Origin: an uncultured Mollicutes bacterium
GTDB lineage: Bacteria > Bacillota_I > Bacilli_A > RF39 > UBA660
Reading direction: 5' to 3'
Length of the DNA stretch: 10,873 bases
Assembly: GCA_900550145.1 (NCBI GenBank)
Contig: URRF01000041.1
Span: forward strand, 1 to 10,873
Shown here: piece after piece, positions 5,069-10,873 of the stretch
Numbering within the stretch: position 1 is the first letter of the stretch
Layout: each line of letters starts with the position of its first letter
The notes under the pieces: generated by a model
What the model was told of the DNA's origin: nothing
The model's input: only the letters and a program-made list of their open reading frames with translations
Database searches by the model: none
Program-made: the position numbers and the translations under genes

Positions 5069-6169
5069 ATGGATACGATTAATTTGATTACAAACTTGTA
5101 TAATGAATATAAAATGTTTGGAATAAGCGAAGAATGTTTTTATGAAACTGTAAGAGAAATAACAAGTAATCAAGATAAAGAAAATGTATTGCTTTTTACA
5201 AGAGAGTTTGAAGAAAAAATAAGAGAAAAACTTAATAAAAGAATAGAAAAAACCTATAAAAAAGAAAGCTCTTGTGATTCTTATTCACTATATTTAAAAG
5301 ATATAAATGTACCAATTCTTAACGAAGATGAAGAAAGAGATTTGTTTATAAGATTTAAAAACGGAGAAATTAATGCGAAAAATATACTTATTGAAAGAAA
5401 TCTTAAATTAGTAGTAAGTATAGTAAAAAAATATAAATCAGAAAGAATAGATAGACTAGATCTAATACAAGAAGGTAATCTTGGTTTAATAACTGCAATA
5501 GAAAGATATGATATTTCACTAGGATATAAATTTAGTACATACGCAACTTGTTGGATAAAAAAGTATATAAGAGATTTTATTAAAACGAAAGCAGAAAATA
5601 TCCAAACAACAAATTATATAAGTTCAAAAGTAAAAAAAATTAGAAGTAAAGAAGAGGAACTAGGCCATAAACTAGGTAGATTACCATCCCTAGAAGAAGT
5701 TGCAGATGCATGTTATATGACAAAAGAAGAAGTAGAAAGATTTATAAAATATAAACCAGTTGAAATAAGTATTTATAATGAAATTAGCGATAAATCAGAT
5801 GATATGATTATAGATAAAATCGAAGATACGAGTGATTCAATTGAAGATGTAGTAGCAAAACGTTACTTAAAGTCAAACTTAATAAATATGTTAAAAAGAG
5901 CAAAACTTGATGATAGAGAAATAGAAGTTTTGATACTAAGATTTGGGTTATGTGGTTGCGAGGCACAATCGCGTGAAAAATTGAGTAAATTATATGGTTT
6001 AACAAAACAAAGATTAAATCAAATAGAATTAACTGCATTAAAAAAAGTTAGATTATCAGGCGTAGCAATGGAATTAATAGAATTTGCAGAAGATTATGAA
6101 GAAGCAAAAAATAAAATAAAAGAATACAGAGATTGGTATTTAAAACATCCATGTTCATATAAAAAATAA
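5069..6169 (+). CDS. RpoD/RpoH-type sigma-70 family factor, diverged
   Basis: A 366-residue sigma factor resembling the primary sigma but clearly changed. ATG 5069 is preferred over the in-frame TTG at 5051 because TGGGGG (5056-5061) sits 7 bases before it. An N-terminal extension of about 75 residues has no recognisable region 1.1. Region 1.2 (82-98, PILNEDEERDLFIRFKNG) leads into region 2 with NLKLVVSIVKKY, DLIQEGNLGLITAIERYD (131-148) and GYKFSTYATCWIKKYIRD. Region 3 has GRLPSLEEVADA and region 4 ends with LSKLYGLTKQRLNQIE, followed by a 40-residue tail. In RpoD region 2.3/2.4 reads ATWWIRQAITRAIADQ; here the first Trp is Cys and the helix is IKTKAENIQTTNYI, so -10 recognition probably differs. 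A lineage-specific alternative sigma is likelier than the housekeeping one. Confidence 0.85.
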   Translation: MDTINLITNLYNEYKMFGISEECFYETVREITSNQDKENVLLFTREFEEKIREKLNKRIEKTYKKESSCDSYSLYLKDINVPILNEDEERDLFIRFKNGEINAKNILIERNLKLVVSIVKKYKSERIDRLDLIQEGNLGLITAIERYDISLGYKFSTYATCWIKKYIRDFIKTKAENIQTTNYISSKVKKIRSKEEELGHKLGRLPSLEEVADACYMTKEEVERFIKYKPVEISIYNEISDKSDDMIIDKIEDTSDSIEDVVAKRYLKSNLINMLKRAKLDDREIEVLILRFGLCGCEAQSREKLSKLYGLTKQRLNQIELTALKKVRLSGVAMELIEFAEDYEEAKNKIKEYRDWYLKHPCSYKK

Positions 6170-6229
6170 TATAAAATGTTATTTTCTAAATTATTAGATT
6201 AAGAACTAAAACATATAATACTTCCTTAA

Positions 6230-6258
6230 TTTACAACCTAAAGTATGCATGATATAAT
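6230..6258 (+). promoter_or_regulatory. Promoter of sufU
   Basis: TTTACA (6230-6235), a 17-base spacer and TATAAT (6253-6258). The leader to the ATG at 6359 is about 94 bases, the longest in the window. It is AT-rich, and I see no riboswitch or strong hairpin in it. Confidence 0.7.
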
Positions 6259-6358
6259 ATAAACTGTAATTATAGAATTGATACTATTTATAATAAAATA
6301 AAAAAAAGTTATGAGGAACAGTGATAAAAATAATTTTTAACGAAAGAAGGACAAAAGA

Positions 6359-6784
6359 ATGGATAATAATATTAAAAGAACAATAATTTTAGATAATTAC
6401 GAAAAACCATTTAACAAGGGCTTAATAAATGATCCATCTTACGACAGAGTAAGTGCAAATAATGAATCTTGCATAGATAACTTTGATATAGATATTAAAA
6501 TGAACAATGATATAGTAGAAGATATTCATTTCGATGGGGAAGGTTGTGCTATATCTACAAGTTCTACATCTATAATGCTACAAATGTTTATTGGAAAAAC
6601 AAAAGAAGAATGTTTAAGTATAATAAAAGAATATGAAAATATGATAGATGAAAAAGAATATAACGAAGAATTATTAGGAGAAGCTATAGTATATAATGAC
6701 ATATATAAACAACCAAGTAGAAAAAAATGTGCACTACTTCCATATAAAGCAATAAAAGAATATTTATTAAAAGGAAAACAATAA
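6359..6784 (+). CDS. sufU: SufU-type Fe-S cluster assembly protein
   Basis: In Bacillota, SufU is a zinc protein that accepts sulfur from the cysteine desulfurase SufS and passes it to the SufBCD scaffold. The 141 residues match the family's length. All four metal ligands are present: Cys38 and Asp40 (ESCIDN, for the usual CGD), Cys63 (FDGEGCAISTSS) and Cys124 in RKKCALLPYKA, the SufU-specific C-terminal signature that separates it from NifU/IscU. The start ATG has GAAGGA about 8 bases upstream. Normally sufU lies inside sufCDSUB; here it stands alone with its own promoter and a terminator that overlaps its stop. The rest of the pathway must be elsewhere in the genome. The change from CGD to CID in the first ligand motif is a small oddity. 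Confidence 0.9.
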   Translation: MDNNIKRTIILDNYEKPFNKGLINDPSYDRVSANNESCIDNFDIDIKMNNDIVEDIHFDGEGCAISTSSTSIMLQMFIGKTKEECLSIIKEYENMIDEKEYNEELLGEAIVYNDIYKQPSRKKCALLPYKAIKEYLLKGKQ

Positions 6785-6796
6785 AGTTTCCTTTTT
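6769..6796 (+). terminator. Terminator overlapping the sufU stop codon
   Basis: AAAAGGAAA (6769-6777) pairs with TTTCCTTTT (6787-6795) across nine bases that contain the TAA stop. T-rich sequence follows. The left arm encodes the last residues LKGK. Confidence 0.8.
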
Positions 6797-6814
6797 AATT
6801 TATAATGAAAGTGT

Positions 6815-6820
6815 TATAAT
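6815..6820 (+). promoter_or_regulatory. -10 box of the smr-recD2 operon
   Basis: TATAAT preceded by GTGT. The -35 region is only a T-rich stretch that is also the tail of the sufU terminator. The message would begin almost at the AGAGGTG ribosome site. Confidence 0.45.
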
Positions 6821-6836
6821 TGTAGAGGTGAAATAT

Positions 6837-7100
6837 ATGTTAGAAGGAATTTTAAATATAGATAAATTACCAACACTAGATTTACATGGAGAATCAATAG
6901 ATATATCAAAAATATTTATTAATGATTTTATAAATGATAATGTAAAAATGAAAAATGAATATATAGCTATTATACACGGAAAAGGATCAGGTAAATTAAA
7001 GGAAGCAACAAAACAAGTATTAAGTATAAACAAATATGTTTTAGAATACAAAATATGTTATTTTAATGAAGGAATGACACTAGTAAAATTAAAAAAATAG
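6837..7100 (+). CDS. Stand-alone Smr domain protein
   Basis: A small MutS-related (Smr) domain with no MutS2 body attached; 87 residues is the bare domain. Smr domains bind branched or other structured nucleic acid and some cut it. The family hallmarks are visible: TLDLHGES near the N-terminus, then IAIIHGKGSGKLKEAT in the middle, and a closing NEGMTLVKLK strand. The HGKGSGKL loop is the proposed active-site region. The start is taken as ATG 6837; an in-frame GTG at 6828 lies within AGAGGTG, which is better read as the ribosome site of 6837. The recD2 gene begins 8 bases after the TAG stop, with its AGGAGG partly inside that stop, so the two are one operon with a shared DNA recombination or repair role. 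Confidence 0.88.
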   Translation: MLEGILNIDKLPTLDLHGESIDISKIFINDFINDNVKMKNEYIAIIHGKGSGKLKEATKQVLSINKYVLEYKICYFNEGMTLVKLKK

Positions 7101-7108
7101 GAGGAATT

Positions 7109-9310
7109 ATGAATTCATATATAAAGGGATCAGTAAGAGAAATATTTTATAAAACGAATAATGGTTTTATGGTAGGAGTATTTAAAATAAGAGAAACAAA
7201 CGATAAAGAGTTAGAATATTATCTTAATAAATCAATAACATTTAGTGGTAATTTTCATGAATTATTAAATGACACAGAATATAAGTTTTATGGAGAACCA
7301 ACACAACACCCTAAATATGGATTTCAATATAAAGTTTCCTATTATGAAAAATTAATTCCAGAAGAAAAAAACAGTATTATTTCATTCCTATCATCTGGTA
7401 TGTTTCCTGGTATTGGACTAAAAACAGCAACCAAAATAGTTGAAAAATTTGGTGATAAAACACTAGATATTATTTTAGAAGATTACAATAATTTATTACT
7501 TATACCATCTTTAAAAGAAGAAAAAGCAAAGATGATATATGATATTTTATATAACGAACAATTAAGCTATAAAACAATATTATACTTAGAAGAAAAGGGC
7601 TTCAGTGTAAATGAATCAGTAAAAATATATGAAATTTATAAAGAAAATACAATTAATATTATAGAAAATGATATATATGATGTAATAAATAAAGTAAAAG
7701 GTATTGGATTTTTAACAATAGATAGAATAGCAGTCAAATTAGGAATTAATAAAGAAGATGAAAGAAGAATAGAAGCATGTATCTTATATTCGATGTATGA
7801 TTTGTGTTTAACAAGTGGAAACACTTATTCATCATTCAATGAAATATATTTAAGATGTTATAAACATTTAGATATAAACATTGATATAAATAACTTTGAA
7901 TATTATGTATTAAGTTTAAATAAAAAAGGAAAAATAATAATATTAGATGATAAATATATTCTAAAAGATATATATGATATAGAAGTATCAATCTCAAACA
8001 AAATATCCATTCTAGCAAAAAAAGAACCAATTAAATTAAATAATACAGATTCATATATTAAAATGCTTGAAGATATTTTTGAAATAGATTATAACAAACA
8101 ACAAGAAAAAGCAATAATTACATCCCTTGAAAATAAAATAAATATTATTACAGGAGGACCAGGAACAGGAAAAACTACTATTATAAAAGGAATAGTAGAA
8201 TTATATAAACAAATAAATAAACTAACAAATGAGGGACTTTTTAAAGATGCAATTTTACTAGCACCTACAGGAAGAGCAGCAAGAAGAATAACAGAAGCTA
8301 CTAACTTTAGAGCAATAACTATACATAAATTTTTAAAATGGGATAAAGAAACAGATACATTCCAAATAAACAAATATAACAAAAGCGATGTAAAATTAGT
8401 TATTATTGATGAATCATCTATGATAGATATGTTTTTATTTAATAGCTTATTAGAAGGACTTACTGATGATGTCAAATTAATATTAGTAGGAGATTATAAT
8501 CAACTTCCAAGTGTATTACCAGGAGATATACTAAAAGATTTAATAGATAGTGATGTAATACCAGTAGTAAAATTAAACGAGTTATATAGACAAAAAGAAG
8601 ATTCATATATAATAAATTTAGCAAACGATATAAAAGAAGGAATTATAAAAAATGATTTTACTAATAAAAAATCAGATTATAATTTCATTGAAGCAAAAAA
8701 AGAACAAATAGAATTAGTAATAAAAGAATTATGCAAAATTGGTTTAGATAAAGGATATAATTATCACCAATTACAAGTTTTAGTACCTATGTATAGAGGA
8801 GTAAATGGTATAGATAATTTAAATAACAAATTGCAAGAAATATTTAATCCAAAAAGCGATAACAAAGATGAATTTGAATTTAACGATGTAATATTTAGAG
8901 AAGGGGATAAAGTATTACAAACAAAAAATTTAAATGATTTAGAAATATCCAATGGTGATATTGGAGTAATAGATAGTATTACTAAAACAAATAATAATGT
9001 AAAAGCAATAATTAATTTTGATGGAATAATAGTTGAATTTAATAAGAAAAACTTTGAAGATTTAAAACTTGGATATGCAATAAGTATACATAAAGCACAA
9101 GGAAGTGAGTTTGATGTAGTTATTATGCCTATGGATACATCTTTTAAAAGAATGCTTTATAGAAAACTTATATATACAGGAATAACAAGAGCAAAAAAAT
9201 CACTAACACTTGTAGGAGAAAAAGAAGCATTTATATATGGAACTTCGAAATTAATGGAAGAAAGAAATACATTACTAAAAGAAATGCTTATAAATAGTAT
9301 AACTTTTTAA
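7109..9310 (+). CDS. recD2: RecD2-type SF1B DNA helicase
   Basis: An ATP-driven 5'-3' DNA helicase of the RecD2 (YrrC) group, which acts without RecBC and helps in replication-fork and recombination repair. The protein has 733 residues; B. subtilis RecD2 has about 800. The RecD2-specific N-terminal part (1-320) has an OB-like start and helix-hairpin-helix segments (FPGIGLKTATKIVEKFG at 99-115; VKGIGFLTIDRIAVKLG at 196-212). Helicase motifs follow in order: Walker A GGPGTGKTT (349-357), APTGRAARR, Walker B VIIDESSMID (431-440), GDYNQLPSVLPGD (461-473), LYRQ (492-495), the SH3-like insert, GYAISIHKAQGSEFD (655-669) and YTGITRAKK (689-697). All catalytic residues are intact. AGGAGG lies 4 bases before the ATG. 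No clear terminator follows. It is co-transcribed with smr. Confidence 0.95.
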   Translation: MNSYIKGSVREIFYKTNNGFMVGVFKIRETNDKELEYYLNKSITFSGNFHELLNDTEYKFYGEPTQHPKYGFQYKVSYYEKLIPEEKNSIISFLSSGMFPGIGLKTATKIVEKFGDKTLDIILEDYNNLLLIPSLKEEKAKMIYDILYNEQLSYKTILYLEEKGFSVNESVKIYEIYKENTINIIENDIYDVINKVKGIGFLTIDRIAVKLGINKEDERRIEACILYSMYDLCLTSGNTYSSFNEIYLRCYKHLDINIDINNFEYYVLSLNKKGKIIILDDKYILKDIYDIEVSISNKISILAKKEPIKLNNTDSYIKMLEDIFEIDYNKQQEKAIITSLENKINIITGGPGTGKTTIIKGIVELYKQINKLTNEGLFKDAILLAPTGRAARRITEATNFRAITIHKFLKWDKETDTFQINKYNKSDVKLVIIDESSMIDMFLFNSLLEGLTDDVKLILVGDYNQLPSVLPGDILKDLIDSDVIPVVKLNELYRQKEDSYIINLANDIKEGIIKNDFTNKKSDYNFIEAKKEQIELVIKELCKIGLDKGYNYHQLQVLVPMYRGVNGIDNLNNKLQEIFNPKSDNKDEFEFNDVIFREGDKVLQTKNLNDLEISNGDIGVIDSITKTNNNVKAIINFDGIIVEFNKKNFEDLKLGYAISIHKAQGSEFDVVIMPMDTSFKRMLYRKLIYTGITRAKKSLTLVGEKEAFIYGTSKLMEERNTLLKEMLINSITF

Positions 9311-9314
9311 ATAG

Positions 9315-9347
9315 TTGTAAATAATAATAATGGTATTTTATAATACC
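9315..9347 (+). promoter_or_regulatory. Promoter with a palindrome across its -10
   Basis: TTGTAA (9315-9320), an 18-base spacer and TATAAT (9339-9344). The -10 is inside a perfect inverted repeat, GGTATT-TTAT-AATACC (9332-9347). The repeat has no T tract after it, so it is not a terminator. A repressor could use it as an operator. Confidence 0.5.
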
Positions 9348-9369
9348 AAAGCTATTAGAGGTGATTAAA

Positions 9370-9516
9370 TTGGATTGTAAGAAATGTATAATGTGTACTC
9401 TTTTAGGTGGTATGGCAGTTTATGGATACCTTAAATACAAAGATGGTACATTAGAAAGAACCATGAAAAATATTAAGCCAAAAATAGAGAGTGCAATCGA
9501 AGATCTAAAAAAATAG
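9370..9516 (+). CDS. 48-residue Cys-rich small protein, YtxH-like
   Basis: A short gene with TTG start and TAG stop (9514-9516). The ribosome site AGAGGTGAT is 6-7 bases before the TTG. The product begins MDCKKCIMC, giving three cysteines with two-residue gaps (Cys3, Cys6, Cys9). A short hydrophobic stretch follows (TLLGGMAVYGYL, about 10-21), then a charged helix ending AIEDLKK. The shape, a short hydrophobic glycine-containing anchor followed by a basic/acidic helix, is like small YtxH-type membrane-associated proteins. The N-terminal CxxCxxC may bind metal or form disulphides. Codon use matches the surrounding chromosome, and it has its own promoter and a terminator at 9523-9552. It is real by these signals, but its function is unknown. 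Confidence 0.7.
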   Translation: MDCKKCIMCTLLGGMAVYGYLKYKDGTLERTMKNIKPKIESAIEDLKK

Positions 9517-9522
9517 CTAAGG

Positions 9523-9552
9523 GAAATCCTAAAAGGATTTCTTCTTTATTTT
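9523..9552 (+). terminator. Terminator after the 48-residue gene
   Basis: GAAATCC (9523-9529) pairs with GGATTTC (9535-9541) over a TAAAA loop; the tail is TTCTTTATTTT. Confidence 0.75.
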
Positions 9553-9592
9553 ATAAATAAAAAACAAACTTTTATTTTCATTTAAATTGATA

Positions 9593-9598
9593 TATAAT
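9593..9598 (+). promoter_or_regulatory. -10 box of the M3-like peptidase gene
   Basis: TATAAT lies 20 bases before the TTG start at 9618. The -35 region is only T-rich (TTTTAT around 9570-9575). Confidence 0.4.
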
Positions 9599-9617
9599 AC
9601 TTCCTAGGTGATGCACT

Positions 9618-10676
9618 TTGATAATAAATAAAAAACAAATAAAAGAAGAAATAAAAACAAATTTAGAAAATATGAGAAAAATTAATTCATTAGAGGAGTA
9701 TATTAAATATGATACAAGTTTATGTCATCTAATTGATATATATGAAATACTATCATCATCTGTTTCTTTATATAGAATACCAAGAAATAAAAATTATGAA
9801 TTACAAGAAATTGGTAAATTTGATTATTTATCAATACTGTTAGAAGAATTTAAAAGAAATAATGAAATTCATAAAGAATATTCAAAAAGAATAATAGATA
9901 TATATTCAAAAATAGATTTAAAAAACTTAAGTATTCCCAAAACAAAATTAAAAAAAGAAGATAGAATAGATATAATAAGAGATTTCTTAAATTCATATGA
10001 TTCAAATATGTATGAACTATTTATGAATATGGATGGATATATAGATATGGATACAAAAAAATTAAAAAAAACAGATTTTACATGTTATATTCCAATATTA
10101 AAAAATAGTTATATTTTAATAAATAATCATGGTAGCGTAGATGATTTAGCTACATTAATTCATGAACTAGGACATGCTTATACATATAGATTATTTAATA
10201 ACGAATCACTTGACAGATTTTATTCATTTAATAATAATTACTTAACAGAAACATTTTCACTTTTTCTAGAAATATTATTTATAGATTACTTAAAAAAGAA
10301 CAACATAAATAAAGAAGATGCTATATTAAGTGAAAACATGTATCTAAAATATATAGAAAACAGATTTAAAAAAGTTTTAGAACTATGTAAAATGGATAAA
10401 ATTGACAAAATAGTATCTAAAGACGAAACTATACTAATAAATGCACTAATTTATTCGTATGGAGCGACTACAGGAATAGAACTATGTGAACATTATAAAG
10501 AAGATCCAAAATATACTAAAGAAAATATAAGATTTTTTCTAAGTTCATTAGGCAAATATAGCAGTGAAGAATTATTAGATATTTTAAAGATAAAAGAAGA
10601 AGATTTACACTCATGCAAAACACTTATAAAAAGATTAAACAATCACAAAAAAGAAATACAATTTAATAAACTTTAA
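9618..10676 (+). CDS. M3-family-like zinc metallopeptidase, short form
   Basis: A probable cytosolic zinc peptidase related to oligoendopeptidase F/thimet (family M3), cutting short peptides. The zinc motif is IHELGH (His182, Glu183, His186). Glu211 in YLTETFS lies exactly 25 residues after the second His, the M3 spacing for the third ligand. LINNHGSVDDLATLIHELGHA matches the strand and helix that lead into the M3 site (given here in overlapping parts of 20 or fewer: GSVDDLATLIHELGH). SYGATTGIELCEHY resembles the C-terminal substrate-binding segment. At 352 residues it is far shorter than PepF (about 600), because most of the N-terminal helical lid is missing. No signal peptide. Start TTG 9618 has AGGTG 7 bases upstream; the ATG at 9611 is out of frame and stops at once. 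Monocistronic, with a terminator that overlaps its stop. Confidence 0.8.
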   Translation: MIINKKQIKEEIKTNLENMRKINSLEEYIKYDTSLCHLIDIYEILSSSVSLYRIPRNKNYELQEIGKFDYLSILLEEFKRNNEIHKEYSKRIIDIYSKIDLKNLSIPKTKLKKEDRIDIIRDFLNSYDSNMYELFMNMDGYIDMDTKKLKKTDFTCYIPILKNSYILINNHGSVDDLATLIHELGHAYTYRLFNNESLDRFYSFNNNYLTETFSLFLEILFIDYLKKNNINKEDAILSENMYLKYIENRFKKVLELCKMDKIDKIVSKDETILINALIYSYGATTGIELCEHYKEDPKYTKENIRFFLSSLGKYSSEELLDILKIKEEDLHSCKTLIKRLNNHKKEIQFNKL

Positions 10677-10697
10677 TACAAAAAAGTTTATTTTTTT
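10665..10697 (+). terminator. Terminator overlapping the peptidase stop codon
   Basis: AATAAACTTT (10665-10674) pairs with AAAGTTTATT (10683-10692), followed by a run of seven T ending at 10697. The left arm contains the last codons and the first base of the TAA. Confidence 0.85.
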
Positions 10698-10701
10698 AAA
10701 A

Positions 10702-10715
10702 AGAACATATGTTCT
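10702..10715 (+). promoter_or_regulatory. LexA (SOS) box-like palindrome
   Basis: AGAACATATGTTCT is a perfect 14-base palindrome. Its core GAACATATGTTC fits the Bacillota LexA/DinR operator CGAACRNRYGTTYC at every inner position; only the outermost bases differ. It ends one base before the -35 box of the pilin promoter, where a bound repressor would block polymerase. Confidence 0.6.
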
Positions 10716-10716
10716 C

Positions 10717-10744
10717 TTGACAAACATAAGGGGGAGGGTATAAT
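10717..10744 (+). promoter_or_regulatory. Promoter of the type IV pilin-like gene
   Basis: TTGACA and TATAAT are both perfect, with a 16-base spacer. The spacer holds a purine block, AAGGGGGAGGG, very unlike the AT-rich surroundings. This is the closest match to consensus in the window. Confidence 0.8.
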
Positions 10745-10776
10745 AGATAATAGTATAAATAGAAGGAGCGAGATAT

Positions 10777-10873
10777 ATGAAAAAAAGTGGATTCACGTTG
10801 ATAGAATTATTAGCAGTAATAGCAATATTAGCAATAATATTAGTAATATCAATACCAAAGATATTAGATGTAA
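10777..10873 (+). CDS. Type IV pilin/pseudopilin, N-terminal part (cut by window end)
   Basis: Only 32 codons are inside the window. They begin MKKSGFTLIELLAVIAIL, the classic type IV prepilin signal: a short basic leader cut after Gly by prepilin peptidase, Phe at mature position 1, Glu at +5, and then the long hydrophobic helix that packs the pilus core. The ribosome site GAAGGAG (10762-10768) is 8 bases before the ATG. In Gram-positives such proteins are ComGC-like competence pseudopilins or true type IV pilins; the C-terminal part needed to tell them apart is outside the window. A strong promoter and a LexA-box-like operator precede it. Confidence 0.9.
   Translation, partial: MKKSGFTLIELLAVIAILAIILVISIPKILDV

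Noticed and set aside
6311..6340. Nine-codon leader frame in the sufU 5' region
   Set aside because: No ribosome site and no attenuator-like codon run or hairpin after it.
8089..8475. 128-codon minus-strand frame opposite recD2
   Set aside because: A shadow of the helicase gene: the plus frame carries intact Walker motifs, and the minus product is a low-complexity Ser/Leu/Ile string.

Overview
The window looks like chromosome of a very AT-rich, low-GC Gram-positive bacterium (Bacillota/Mycoplasmatota-like, possibly an uncultured gut Bacilli or Erysipelotrichia relative). The reasons are A-rich coding strands, strong AGGAGG-type ribosome sites, TTGACA/TATAAT promoters, hairpin-plus-T terminators and recognisable Bacillota families (SigF/G-like sigma, SufU, RecD2, Tag/Ogt, type IV pilin). 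UGA serves as a stop at the end of ogt, so code 4 is not needed. The lineage is inferred from style, not from a marker gene.

Layout. 1-1453: a zinc-ribbon membrane protein with its own promoter and terminator, then a sporulation-type sigma factor that ends in a terminator overlapping its stop codon. 1512-1698: a tRNA-Lys(CTT) with promoter and terminator. About 1700-3753: an accessory island directly 3' of the tRNA. It holds a small orphan ORF, a frameshifted C-terminal remnant of a MobV/Pre-type relaxase, a 275-bp hairpin-rich block containing what looks like a pMV158-type oriT nick site, and two intact minus-strand genes of unknown function. It ends at a near copy of the 24 bases found at the tRNA 3' end. 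3898-5001: an ogt-tag operon for alkylated-DNA repair with a 4-base overlap. 5013-6169: a second, primary-like but diverged sigma factor. 6230-6796: an isolated sufU. 6815-9310: smr-recD2, a DNA-recombination/repair pair. 9315-9552: a 48-residue Cys-rich small protein. 9618-10697: a short M3-like zinc metallopeptidase. 10702-end: the start of a type IV pilin-like gene behind a strong promoter and a LexA-box-like palindrome.

The two themes are genome maintenance (Ogt, Tag, Smr, RecD2 and a possible SOS-controlled pilin) and transcriptional specialisation (two unusual sigma-70 family proteins). The most interesting part is the decayed mobilizable element next to tRNA-Lys: its relaxase is broken, but its oriT-like hairpin and two unknown cargo genes look intact. 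No integrase, transposase, CRISPR array or rRNA was seen. All family calls come from reading motifs by eye; no database search was run.
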